32,402 nucleotides of DNA from Bacillota bacterium (GCA_023415595.1 JAEZJW010000023.1:1-32402), one strand, 5' to 3'; shown: positions 1 through 7,637, counted from the stretch's first letter. A program made the numbers and translations. The notes: generated by a model from the letters alone, not told the origin.

Positions 1-172
1 AGTTTGGAAGGGATAAACGCTGAAGGCATCTAAGCGTGAAGCCCCCCTCAAGATAAGATATCCCATAGCACAAGCTAGTAAGACCCCTGAAAGACGATCA
101 GGTAGATAGGACAGAGATGGAAGTGCAGTAATGCATGCAGTTGACTGTTACTAATAGGTCGAGGGCTTGACC
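1..172 (+). rRNA. 23S ribosomal RNA, 3' end (partial)
   Basis: The first ~172 bases read as the conserved 3' terminal part of bacterial 23S rRNA: the GCTGAAGGCATCTAAG segment, the AAGCCCCCCTCAAGAT segment, and the closing ACTAATAGGTCGAGGGCTTG just before the mature end. The gene starts outside the window. The exact 3' end is estimated to within a few bases. A hairpin terminator follows at 261-292, and no 5S rRNA sequence is recognisable between here and the tRNA genes. Confidence 0.95.
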
Positions 173-260
173 TGAAAAGGTTTTTTACAGAAAGTCATCA
201 TTTTCTAGTGTAGGTTTAGTCAATTAAGATGAGTTAACTGCTCATCTGGATATCAAAAGA

Positions 261-292
261 AACAGAAAATACCAATTGGCTTTCTGTTTTTT
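261..292 (+). terminator. Terminator after 23S rRNA
   Basis: AACAGAAA (261-268) pairs with TTTCTGTT (281-288) around a 12-base loop and runs into a T-rich tract. It lies between the 23S end and tRNA-Asn, so the tRNAs may depend partly on read-through. I see no clear promoter in the 28 bases between this hairpin and tRNA-Asn. Confidence 0.65.
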
Positions 293-320
293 CTGTTATT
301 AGAGGTTATTGAATACCTAT

Positions 321-392
321 TCCTCGATAGCTCAATGGTAGAGCACACGGCTGTTAACCGTGGGGTTGTAGGTTCGAGCCCTACTCGGGGAG
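321..392 (+). tRNA. tRNA-Asn (GTT)
   Basis: The 72-base cloverleaf has acceptor stem TCCTCGA (321-327) pairing with TCGGGGA (385-391), allowing G-U pairs, and discriminator G392. The D-arm contains AGCTCAATGGTAGAGC, the T-arm contains GGTTCGAGCC, and anticodon GTT lies at 353-355. CCA is not encoded. Position after an rRNA operon is usual in Firmicutes. Confidence 0.97.
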
Positions 393-494
393 TTGTTTTT
401 CTTAAAGAGAAAAGCAAAGTAGTAACCAGTTTTCGTTCTTGACGTATAATAATCTGGTTGCTATAATAAAATAGCTATTAAGAAATAAATATGC

Positions 495-565
495 GGCGAC
501 ATAGCCAAGTGGTAAGGCACGGGTCTGCAACACCCTGAGCACCAGTTCAAATCTGGTTGTCGCCT
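495..565 (+). tRNA. tRNA-Cys (GCA)
   Basis: Acceptor stem GGCGACA (495-501) pairs exactly with TGTCGCC (558-564), with discriminator T565, which is typical of cysteine tRNA. The anticodon loop CTGCAAC carries GCA at 527-529. The T-arm is CCAG-TTCAAAT-CTGG. CCA is not encoded. A damaged partial copy of its 3' half lies about 94 bases downstream. Confidence 0.97.
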
Positions 566-567
566 TG

Positions 568-613
568 AAAAGAGAAGATGTATCACGTGAGTGGTGCATC
601 TTCTCTTTTTATT
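568..613 (+). terminator. Strong terminator after tRNA-Cys
   Basis: A 19-base left arm (568-586) pairs with 591-609, with two G-U positions and a GTGA loop, and runs into a T-rich tract. It is a textbook intrinsic terminator three bases past the tRNA-Cys 3' end. Confidence 0.9.
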
Positions 614-624
614 TAGGAAGACTT

Positions 625-659
625 CAGATTTGAACTGTGTTCAATATCGGTTGTCGCCT
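625..659 (+). repeat. Scrambled partial duplicate of the tRNA-Cys 3' end
   Basis: 639-659 matches the tRNA-Cys T-loop/acceptor segment 545-565 at 17 of 21 positions, including an exact 11-base match GGTTGTCGCCT (649-659 versus 555-565). Just before it, 625-637 (CAGATTTGAACTG) is the exact reverse complement of the tRNA-Cys T-arm bases 543-555. No D-arm or anticodon arm is present, so this is not a functional tRNA. It could be an attachment-site scar, a relic of a second tRNA gene, or a local rearrangement. Confidence 0.6.
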
Positions 660-671
660 CTCAAAGAATGG

Positions 672-710
672 TCTCTAAACCTTTAGGATTAAGGGTTTAG
701 AGATTTTTTT
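672..710 (+). terminator. Terminator downstream of the tRNA-like relic
   Basis: TCTCTAAACC (672-681) pairs with GGTTTAGAGA (694-703), a 10 bp stem followed by seven T residues. It is a second intrinsic terminator within 100 bases of the first, as if it once served another RNA gene at the position of the relic. Confidence 0.85.
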
Positions 711-942
711 ATTGCTCGGATAATTTGGTACATGGTAAGAGTCGTATGACTGAGCTATTCCTGCAACTCTGTGTCAGTAGTACCATGGAAGTGTAGATGG
801 TACACATTGATAATTGGTGTACACATCCTACTGGAAAATAAAGATTAATTATTTTATTAAATATGATATTATGGAATTAGTGAATCAATTAGAATTCGTG
901 AAGATATTTTCTCTAACAAAATACAGATAAGGAAGTGGTAGT
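711..942. promoter_or_regulatory. Intergenic region with an inverted repeat at 800-822
   Basis: No gene is seen here. GTACAC (800-805) and GTGTAC (817-822) form an inverted repeat with an 11-base spacer, and the flanks TAGATG / ACATCCTA extend the symmetry imperfectly, so it may be a protein-binding site. The rest is very AT-rich and leads to the ribosome site of the PHP gene. I could not pick a convincing promoter. Confidence 0.35.
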
Positions 943-1725
943 ATGGTAGACGGTCATATTCATATTGAACGAGGAGAATATACGTATGAATGGGTAAATC
1001 AATTTGTTAACAAAGCAGTTGAAAAGCAATTGGATGAGATTTGGCTTCTTGAACATTGTTACCGGTTTGAAGAATTTGTTCCTATGTACGATTCTGTTTG
1101 TGCTTATAGCAATTATATAGATACATGGTTTCATAGACAAGCAGGAGTTCTCAAACTGGAAGATTATTTGTCACTTATCAAACAAATTAGAAACAATCAA
1201 TTCCCTGTTAAGATTAAGTTTGGTCTTGAGATATGTTATTTTAAGGAGTTTGAAGATTTAGTTGTAGAATTAACTAAAGATAAAGATTTTGATTTTTTGC
1301 TGGGTAGCGTTCATTTTGTTGATAATTTTGCCTTTGACCATAAGGCGGAGCATTGGAATGGAATTAATGTCGATGAAATATATCATAGATATTTTGAAAC
1401 ATCTGTTTTACTTGCCCAAAGTGGAATATATGACGGTATAGCTCATCCCGATTCGATTAAACTTTTTGGCCATAAACCATCATATTCTTTAACAGAATAC
1501 TATGCTAGTTTAGCAAAGGAGCTTTCTAAAAATGATATGTACGCAGAACAAAATAGTGGAGTATTTCGACGTTGTCCTAATACAGCCACCCTAGGTATGG
1601 ATGAAGAAATGCTAAAAATAATGAGTAATAATAATGTGAAAATCATTACAGTATCGGATGCTCATTGCCCTGAAGATGTTGGTGATAGAATATTAGAACT
1701 TAACAATTGTTTAAGAAATAATTAA
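943..1725 (+). CDS. PHP-family phosphoesterase, HisJ-like
   Basis: This 260-residue protein has the PHP (polymerase and histidinol phosphatase) metal-site pattern: H5-x-H7 in DGHIHIERG, E37-H38, E96 in GLEICYF, H124 in GSVHF, H168 in IAHPD, and D239/H241 in SDAH. These residues line a tri-metal phosphoesterase centre on a TIM-like barrel. Histidinol-phosphatase is the best-known activity, but no other his gene is nearby, so the substrate is unknown. The start is supported by AAGGAAG upstream. PanE-like follows after 32 bases, possibly co-transcribed. The gene is visibly more AT-rich than its neighbours, which may mean separate acquisition. Confidence 0.8.
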   Translation: MVDGHIHIERGEYTYEWVNQFVNKAVEKQLDEIWLLEHCYRFEEFVPMYDSVCAYSNYIDTWFHRQAGVLKLEDYLSLIKQIRNNQFPVKIKFGLEICYFKEFEDLVVELTKDKDFDFLLGSVHFVDNFAFDHKAEHWNGINVDEIYHRYFETSVLLAQSGIYDGIAHPDSIKLFGHKPSYSLTEYYASLAKELSKNDMYAEQNSGVFRRCPNTATLGMDEEMLKIMSNNNVKIITVSDAHCPEDVGDRILELNNCLRNN

Positions 1726-1757
1726 GTGCAAACTATGGTTAGTAGCTAGGAGGAAAT

Positions 1758-2681
1758 ATGAGCAAAAAGGAAATAAAAAAGGTAAGCATTATTGGAATGG
1801 GTGCTTTAGGACTGCTGTATGGTTCGTATATCGTCAAGCGCTTGGGGATGGAAGCAGTTGACTTTATAATGGATGATAACCGTCTCAGGAAGTATGAAAA
1901 TCAGATGTTTTATTGCAATGAGGAAGCAATCAGGTTCATGTTGACAAAGGATAGTGAAGCAAAACCGGCTGATTTGCTTATCGTTGCTGTTAAGTATACA
2001 GGGTTGGAGGAAGCCCTTATTTCCATGAAGAAATGTATTGGACCGGATACCATAATCCTGTCCGTGCTGAATGGAATATCTAGTGAGAAAGTAATCGGAT
2101 CACATTATGGTATGGACAAAATAATTTATACGATAGCTCAGGGTATGGATGCAATGAAGTTTGATAACAGGCTGCAATTTACCCAAATGGGAGGATTACA
2201 TCTTGGTATTGTGGGGGAAAGACAAAAAGACAAACTAAATTGTGTCATTGCCTTCTTTGATAAAATAGGATTACCCTATGTGGTAGAGGCGGATATCCTG
2301 CATCGGCTATGGAGCAAATTCATGCTGAATGTCGGGGTTAACCAGACCTGTATGGTTTATAATACCACTTACGCCGGAGCACTGGCTTCTGGAGAACCCA
2401 ATCGTACGATGATCGCTGCCATGCGTGAGGTGATTGCTGTTGCGAATGCAGAAGGCATCAGATTATCCGAGGCAGATTTAAATCAGTATATTGATATTAT
2501 TGGGAAGCTTAGTCCGGAAGGAACGCCTTCCATGGGGCAGGACCGAATTAATCGAAAACCGTCAGAAGTGGAATCGTTTGCGGGAACTGTTATTGAAATG
2601 GCTAAAAAGTATAAGATATACGTACCGGCAAACGATTTTTTATATAGACGGGTCAAGGAAATTGAGTTAGAATATTTGTAA
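1758..2681 (+). CDS. Ketopantoate reductase-family protein (ApbA/PanE)
   Basis: This 307-residue protein has an N-terminal Rossmann fold with the dinucleotide loop GMGALG (about residues 13-18), a central SKFMLNVGVNQ segment that matches the conserved K/N active-site helix of ApbA/PanE enzymes, and a helical C-terminal domain containing PANDFLYRRVKEIE. The family reduces 2-dehydropantoate to pantoate with NADPH for coenzyme A synthesis. Many clostridial paralogues act on other 2-oxo acids, and no panB/panC is adjacent, so the exact substrate is uncertain. AGGAGG lies 6-7 bases before the ATG. It is cytoplasmic. Confidence 0.85.
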   Translation: MSKKEIKKVSIIGMGALGLLYGSYIVKRLGMEAVDFIMDDNRLRKYENQMFYCNEEAIRFMLTKDSEAKPADLLIVAVKYTGLEEALISMKKCIGPDTIILSVLNGISSEKVIGSHYGMDKIIYTIAQGMDAMKFDNRLQFTQMGGLHLGIVGERQKDKLNCVIAFFDKIGLPYVVEADILHRLWSKFMLNVGVNQTCMVYNTTYAGALASGEPNRTMIAAMREVIAVANAEGIRLSEADLNQYIDIIGKLSPEGTPSMGQDRINRKPSEVESFAGTVIEMAKKYKIYVPANDFLYRRVKEIELEYL

Positions 2682-2771
2682 GAAAAGGGAATTATTAACG
2701 AGATGAGAGATAGCACTGGTGATCATGTTTACATTATCTAATAATTTATGAATGCCGAAGGAGGAGCAAAA

Positions 2772-2813
2772 ATGATGCTTTGTATTGTAACGACTCCATG
2801 CAGAGTCTATTAG
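2772..2813 (+). CDS. Putative leader peptide upstream of the efflux gene (13 aa)
   Basis: A 13-codon reading frame (MMLCIVTTPCRVY, stop TAG 2811-2813) follows a strong GGAGGAG ribosome site about six bases upstream. Its last codons form the left arm of a perfect 10 bp hairpin (2793-2802 with 2822-2831), and its stop lies in the hairpin loop. It sits 87 bases before the MefA-like pump. This is the arrangement of ribosome-stalling leaders that control erm, mef and cat genes by attenuation. The peptide is not one I recognise. Translation and stalling are inferred. Confidence 0.55.
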   Translation: MMLCIVTTPCRVY

Positions 2814-2898
2814 GACTAATTTGCATGGAGTAAGTGTAATCCGGTCCGATATGACTTTGCATTTTTATTTCTTAATAATAGAAAAAAGGAGCAAAGTC
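2793..2898 (+). promoter_or_regulatory. Candidate attenuator with competing hairpins
   Basis: Four segments can pair in two ways. Segment 1 (2793-2802, ACTCCATGCA) pairs perfectly with segment 2 (2822-2831), with AGTC 2804-2807 and GACT 2814-2817 nested inside. Segment 3 (2853-2860, GACTTTGC) pairs perfectly with segment 4 (2891-2898, GCAAAGTC), which overlaps and closes around the pump's ribosome site AAAGGAG (2885-2891). Alternatively ATGCAGAGTC (2798-2807, inside the leader) pairs with GACTTTGCAT (2853-2862) over 10 bases with one G-U, which would free the ribosome site. No T-tract follows, so control would be of translation. Confidence 0.6.
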
Positions 2899-2900
2899 TA

Positions 2901-4193
2901 ATGAATTCAATAAAAACTACGATTAAGGAGCTTCGTAGCTTTCTTATCTTATGGCTATCGCAATCGCTTTCTTCATTAGGAAGTTCTATGACCGGTTTTG
3001 CTTTGATTATCTGGTCCTATCAACAACAGGGCTCTGCCTTGATGACAGCGTTACTATCTGTTTGCTCATATGCGCCCTATGTAATTATGAGCATTTTTGC
3101 AGGCGCACTGAGTGACAAGTGGAACAAGAAGAAAATAATGTTATTAAGTGATAGCTTTGCCGCTTTATGCTCTACTGCGGTGTTTATCCTATTAGCGACC
3201 GGCCGGATGGAACTATGGCACCTTTATGTGCTGAATGCACTTACCGGGCTGATGAATACCATTCAACAACCGGCAGCAGATGTTACAATCAGCATTCTGA
3301 CACCGAAAAAGCATTACCAGAAGGTCAGCGGAATGCGTTCATTTTCGAATTCCTTAATCAATATATTGACACCGGTTATAGCAACAACCATAATGACCCT
3401 GACTAGCATTAATGTGATTATTGCCATTGACCTGTTCACCTTTGTAGTTGCATTTGTATCGCTGTTATGTTTTATTAAGATACCTAAGGTGACCGGTGAA
3501 TCAGTCAAATCAGAATCAATCCTACAGACAGCGAAAAGCGGATTAATATATCTGAAGCAAAATCGTGGTATACTGGATCTGATCATGTTTTTGGCGGCAA
3601 TCAACTTTACTGCTTCCGTATACAATGCTGCATTTCCTGCAATGTTATTATCAGTAGAGGGAGGCGGGGAGGTTGCACTGGGAATTGTTAATTTCGTTAT
3701 CGGAATAGCGACGCTTGCAGGTAGCATCATTGCTACGATACTACCTACTCCCAAAAGCCGTGTTCGTGTGATTTGTGACATGCTTTTAATTTCCATGAGT
3801 ACAGAGAACTTCTTTTTGGCATTTTGCAGGTCGGTACCCCTTTGGTGTATCGGTGCTGTTCTAGGCTGGATTGTTATTCCGGTTATGGGTGCCAATATGG
3901 ATGTGGTTTTTCGAAATCATATTCCGATTGACATGCAGGGACGCGTATATTCAGCCAGAAATACCCTACAGTTTTTTACGATCCCAATTGGGTATTTTAT
4001 GGGAGGGATATTAGTAGACAAGGTATTTGAACCATTTATGGCATCCCAAAAAGCGAGTGGTTTTCTGGTTTCGGTTTTCGGTAGTGGTAAAGGTTCGGGT
4101 GCGGCATTCTTGTTTTTCTTTCTTGGTATTATTGGAGTTGTTACCTGTATCATCTTTCGTAAGAGCAAGTATATATGGCAATTGGAGAAATAA
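2901..4193 (+). CDS. MFS efflux transporter, MefA-like
   Basis: This 430-residue major facilitator protein has about 12 predicted membrane helices. The stretch after helix 1 (SALMTALLSVCSYAPYVIMS), the loop motif GALSDKWNKKKIM, and NVIIAIDLFTFVVAF followed by FIKIPK resemble the macrolide-efflux MefA / MFS_3 branch. Such pumps export macrolides or other hydrophobic compounds by proton antiport, but the substrate here is unproven. ATG 2901 follows AAAGGAG with suitable spacing. That ribosome site is closed in a predicted hairpin, and a short leader frame lies upstream, which suggests inducible translation. It ends before hairpins at 4231-4253 and 4288-4323. Confidence 0.85.
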   Translation: MNSIKTTIKELRSFLILWLSQSLSSLGSSMTGFALIIWSYQQQGSALMTALLSVCSYAPYVIMSIFAGALSDKWNKKKIMLLSDSFAALCSTAVFILLATGRMELWHLYVLNALTGLMNTIQQPAADVTISILTPKKHYQKVSGMRSFSNSLINILTPVIATTIMTLTSINVIIAIDLFTFVVAFVSLLCFIKIPKVTGESVKSESILQTAKSGLIYLKQNRGILDLIMFLAAINFTASVYNAAFPAMLLSVEGGGEVALGIVNFVIGIATLAGSIIATILPTPKSRVRVICDMLLISMSTENFFLAFCRSVPLWCIGAVLGWIVIPVMGANMDVVFRNHIPIDMQGRVYSARNTLQFFTIPIGYFMGGILVDKVFEPFMASQKASGFLVSVFGSGKGSGAAFLFFFLGIIGVVTCIIFRKSKYIWQLEK

Positions 4194-4230
4194 CATCTAC
4201 ATAATAGCAGTCGGTTAAGCCGTGGTCATG

Positions 4231-4253
4231 CCGGAGGGAAGGTTATCCTCCGG
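4231..4253 (+). other. Short hairpin after the efflux gene
   Basis: CCGGAGG (4231-4237) and CCTCCGG (4247-4253) form a 7 bp GC-rich stem with a 9-base loop. No T-tract follows, so it is not a classical terminator. It may protect the mRNA end. Confidence 0.4.
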
Positions 4254-4287
4254 ATAGTGAGCTTATAAATTAAATATGTTTATCGAT

Positions 4288-4323
4288 ATCACCAATCACA
4301 GAGTATGCGGTTGGTGATTTTTT
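4288..4323 (+). terminator. Terminator between the efflux gene and adhE
   Basis: ATCACCAA (4288-4295) pairs with TTGGTGAT (4311-4318), followed by a run of T to 4323. It separates the efflux gene from adhE. It lies only 77 bases before the adhE start, so it could also act as a leader structure. Confidence 0.75.
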
Positions 4324-4399
4324 GAGTTTCAGTAATATTCCGGTATCATTTCGTACATAGTAATCAGGAAATAATGTGATGATAAGGCAGGAGATTACT

Positions 4400-7000
4400 A
4401 TGGAAGAGAACAAAAAGACCCCCGGTACCGAGGCGGACAAGATAGAGCAGCTGGTAGAGAGAGGCAAGCTTGCACTGAAGGAAATGATAAAACTAAATCA
4501 GGAGCAGGTGGATCAGATCGTGAAGGAAATGGCCCTATCCGGTATGGCAAACCATATGAAGCTGGCTAAAATGGCGGTCGAGGAGACCGGACGCGGAGTA
4601 TATGAGGATAAGATCATTAAGAATATGTTTGCCACCGAATATGTGTACCATAGCATCAAACATCAGAAAACAGTTGGCATTATAGATGAAAATGAAGAGG
4701 AGGATTACTTCGATATAGCTGAACCGGTGGGAGTAATCGCAGGGATTACACCGGTTACGAATCCGACCGCAACCACACTTTTTAAATGTATCATTTCGTT
4801 AAAAACTCGGAATCCGATAATCTTTGCATTCCATCCCAGCTCTCAGAAGTGCAGCGTAGAGGCGGCACGGACTGTCCGGGATGCTGCTGTCAGGGCAGGA
4901 GCACCGGCTGACTGCATCCAATGGATCGATGAACCTTCGATTGATGCGACCCAGGCACTGATGAACAACGATGGAATCTCATTGATTCTCGCAACCGGCG
5001 GCTCCTCCATGGTGAAATCGGCGTATAGCGCAGGAAAACCCGCCTTAGGAGTAGGTCCGGGTAATGTACCCTGTTATATAGAGAAGAGTGCCGACATCAA
5101 GAGGGCTGTCACTGACCTTATCTTATCCAAGACCTTCGATAACGGAATGATCTGTGCCTCGGAACAGGCAGTCATCATTGATCAGGATATTTATGCTTCA
5201 GTAGTGGAGTATATGACAAAGCTCGGCTGTTATTTTGTTAAGGAAGAAGAGAAAAAGAAGCTGGAGAAGCTGGCAATCGATGAGAAGAAATGTGCGATGA
5301 ATCCACAGATTGTCGGACAATCGGCGAATACCATAGCTAAAATGGCAGAAATTGAGGTACCGCAGGACACAAAGATATTGATTGCCCCGCTGGAAGAAGT
5401 AGGAGAGGCATATCCTCTTTCCAGGGAAAAGCTCTGTCCCATTCTTGCCTGCTATAAGGTAAAGAATTCGGAGGAGGGCATTAAGAGAGCTGTGGAGATG
5501 GTCAACTTCGGAGGCTCCGGTCATTCTGCCGTCATCCATTCTAATAATGAGAATGTCATCAATGACTTTGCGAAGCAGGTGAATACAGGACGTATCATCG
5601 TGAACCAACCCTCCAGCCACGGGGCCATCGGAGACCTGTATAATACGAATATGCCGTCACTGACACTCGGCTGCGGGTCCTTCGGCAGAAACAGTACGAC
5701 CGCAAATGTAACTGCAGTGAATCTGATCAATAAAAAAAGAGTTGCTAGAAGAAGGTATAATATGCAATGGTTTAAAATACCCGAAAAGATTTATTTCCAG
5801 CCAGGTTCCGTCCAGTACCTGTCTAAAATGCCTAATATCTCAAAAGCCCTGATCATATCGGATGAGGTCATGGTAAAGCTGGGGTATGTGGAGAAGGTAT
5901 TGTACCACCTAAGAAAAAGAGGCGACGGGAATTATGTCCATTCGGAAGTGTTTGACAGAGTCCTGCCGGATCCCACGGTGGATACGGTTCTGGAAGGTGC
6001 GAAAGCGGCGCAGGCCTTTCAGCCGGATGTTATCATAGCAATCGGAGGGGGATCGGTCATCGATGCTGCAAAGGCAATCTGGCTGTTCTATGAACACCCG
6101 AATATCAGCTTTGAGGATCTTCGAATGAAATTTATGGATATCCGCAAGCGTGTGTTCAAATACCCATCCTTGGGAAATCGGGCAAAGCTGGTGGCAATAC
6201 CGACTACCTCGGGAACCGGATCCGAGGTAACCTCGTTCACCGTAATCACAGACCCTGCCAGGGATACGAAGTATCCTCTAGCCGACTATGAGCTGACCCC
6301 GGATGTGGCAATCATAGATCCGGAATTTGTCCAGTCCGTTCCTGCTAAGGTTACGGCGGATACCGGCATAGATGTCCTAACCCATGCAATTGAAGCTTAT
6401 GTCTCTGTAATGGCCTCCGATTACACGGATGCCCTGGCTATGAAAGCTATTCAGCTGGTTTTCGAGTATCTGCCTAGGGTGTATGTTAACGGTGAGGATA
6501 AGGAAGCCAGGGAGAAGATGCATAATGCCTCCTGCATCGCGGGGATGGCCTTCACGAATGCTTTCCTTGGAATTAATCACAGCCTTGCCCATAAGCTGGG
6601 CGGAGAGTTTCATATTCCCCACGGCAGGGCAAATGCGATTTTACTTCCCCATGTGATAAGGTATAATGCTTCGAGGCCGACGAAGTTCACTGCATTTTCG
6701 AAGTATGAGCATTATGTCGCAGATGAGAAATATGCGGAAATTGCGAAGTACCTCAGGCTTCCCTGTACGAATACGGAAGAAGGAATTGCCGGTTTAATCT
6801 TGAACATCAGGGGACTGATGCAGAAGCTTGACATGCCGATGACGATTAAGGACTGTGGAATTTCTGAGGAGAGATTTATGCAGGCTGTGGATATGTTAGC
6901 AGATCGGGCCTTTGAGGATCAGTGTACGACCGCTAATCCCAGAATGCCGCTTGTTACTGAGCTGAAGGAGATCTATTTGAAGGGATATCATGGAGAGTAA
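4400..7000 (+). CDS. adhE: Bifunctional acetaldehyde-CoA / alcohol dehydrogenase
   Basis: This 866-residue fusion enzyme reduces acetyl-CoA to acetaldehyde and then ethanol, re-oxidising two NADH; it is the main fermentative ethanol route. Residues ~1-440 are an acylating aldehyde dehydrogenase, with catalytic Cys252 in NGMICASEQ and the PVTNPTATT segment. Residues ~450-866 are an iron-type alcohol dehydrogenase with the NAD loop AIGGGSVIDAAKA, TTSGTGSEVT, and metal ligands including D658 and H662 plus histidines in the INHSLAHKLGGEFHIPHG segment. An upstream in-frame ATG exists at 4376, but ATG 4400 has AGGAG seven bases ahead and is preferred. AdhE commonly assembles into spirosomes. No clear Rex operator (TTGTTAA-TTAACAA) was seen upstream. 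Confidence 0.97.
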   Translation: MEENKKTPGTEADKIEQLVERGKLALKEMIKLNQEQVDQIVKEMALSGMANHMKLAKMAVEETGRGVYEDKIIKNMFATEYVYHSIKHQKTVGIIDENEEEDYFDIAEPVGVIAGITPVTNPTATTLFKCIISLKTRNPIIFAFHPSSQKCSVEAARTVRDAAVRAGAPADCIQWIDEPSIDATQALMNNDGISLILATGGSSMVKSAYSAGKPALGVGPGNVPCYIEKSADIKRAVTDLILSKTFDNGMICASEQAVIIDQDIYASVVEYMTKLGCYFVKEEEKKKLEKLAIDEKKCAMNPQIVGQSANTIAKMAEIEVPQDTKILIAPLEEVGEAYPLSREKLCPILACYKVKNSEEGIKRAVEMVNFGGSGHSAVIHSNNENVINDFAKQVNTGRIIVNQPSSHGAIGDLYNTNMPSLTLGCGSFGRNSTTANVTAVNLINKKRVARRRYNMQWFKIPEKIYFQPGSVQYLSKMPNISKALIISDEVMVKLGYVEKVLYHLRKRGDGNYVHSEVFDRVLPDPTVDTVLEGAKAAQAFQPDVIIAIGGGSVIDAAKAIWLFYEHPNISFEDLRMKFMDIRKRVFKYPSLGNRAKLVAIPTTSGTGSEVTSFTVITDPARDTKYPLADYELTPDVAIIDPEFVQSVPAKVTADTGIDVLTHAIEAYVSVMASDYTDALAMKAIQLVFEYLPRVYVNGEDKEAREKMHNASCIAGMAFTNAFLGINHSLAHKLGGEFHIPHGRANAILLPHVIRYNASRPTKFTAFSKYEHYVADEKYAEIAKYLRLPCTNTEEGIAGLILNIRGLMQKLDMPMTIKDCGISEERFMQAVDMLADRAFEDQCTTANPRMPLVTELKEIYLKGYHGE

Positions 7001-7042
7001 TTATATCGCTTAATAATCTGATTTGGGGTAATCATTTTATAC

Positions 7043-7071
7043 TTGACACGAGAGAACATTTGTTCTATAAT
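7043..7071 (+). promoter_or_regulatory. Consensus promoter containing a LexA-type box
   Basis: TTGACA (7043-7048) and TATAAT (7066-7071) are separated by exactly 17 bases, a perfect sigma-A promoter. The spacer contains AGAACATTTGTTCT (7053-7066), which has GAAC-N4-GTTC symmetry like the Firmicutes LexA/DinR SOS box and overlaps the first base of the -10 box. A repressor bound there would block the promoter. It drives the GyrI-like gene at 7116. Confidence 0.75.
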
Positions 7072-7115
7072 GGCATTACTTGGTAAAAACAAATGGTTCC
7101 ATAGGAGGATAAAAT

Positions 7116-7637
7116 ATGGTTGAAATTACAAAATCTTATGTCCAATCGATACCTGCTATGCGCTTTACAGGTATGAGATACGGTGATGAAGACAGGGTTG
7201 ACGGAGGCTTTGGCCAGAAGTGGGGTGAATGGTTCCAAAATAATCTTTTTCAGCCCCTGGAGCAACTGGTCACAGAAGAGTTCCTGACGAAGTATGAAGA
7301 CGCAGATGCATATATCGGGCTGATGCGCTGTAAGGATGGCGAACCATTTCAATATTGGATTGGTATGTTTCTTCCACAAGGGTCTGAGGTTCCGGAAGGA
7401 TACGGATATGTAGATATGCCGGCTTCAAGACTCGGTGTTTGCTGGCTCCATGGTCCGGAAGGCGAACTGTACTGTAAGGAAGACAAATGTGCAGAGAGGC
7501 TATTCCAGGAAGGGTATGAGATTATTACGGATGAAGAGGGTGCATATTGGTTCTTTGAACGTTATGGATGTCCCCGATTCACAACACCTGATGGGGAAGG
7601 AAAGGTAATTTTGGATATCTGCCATTATGTGAAGTAA
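7116..7637 (+). CDS. GyrI-like / AraC effector-binding domain protein
   Basis: This 173-residue protein resembles the stand-alone GyrI-like small-molecule-binding fold: an N-terminal VEITKSYVQSIPAMRFTGMRY strand region, a central AYIGLMRCKDGEPFQYWIGMF segment, and a YVDMPASRLGVCWLHG strand typical of the family's ligand cleft. E. coli SbmC/GyrI, an SOS-induced member, protects DNA gyrase from toxins; others bind or hydrolyse small toxic compounds. No DNA-binding domain is present. AGGAGG lies 8 bases before the ATG, and the promoter carries a LexA-like box. A terminator at 7706-7749 makes it monocistronic. The function in this organism is inferred. Confidence 0.75.
   Translation: MVEITKSYVQSIPAMRFTGMRYGDEDRVDGGFGQKWGEWFQNNLFQPLEQLVTEEFLTKYEDADAYIGLMRCKDGEPFQYWIGMFLPQGSEVPEGYGYVDMPASRLGVCWLHGPEGELYCKEDKCAERLFQEGYEIITDEEGAYWFFERYGCPRFTTPDGEGKVILDICHYVK

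Noticed and set aside
402..599. Reverse open frame across tRNA-Cys and its terminator
   Set aside because: It overlaps the tRNA and a terminator, has no ribosome site and shows no protein-like conservation pattern.
3314..3895. 193-codon reverse open frame inside the efflux gene
   Set aside because: It is antisense to a clear MFS gene, with no ribosome site and low-complexity composition.
4324..4399. Rex redox operator or T-box-like element before adhE
   Set aside because: No TTGTTAA/TTAACAA palindrome and no T-box core were found. The only structure upstream is the terminator at 4288-4323.
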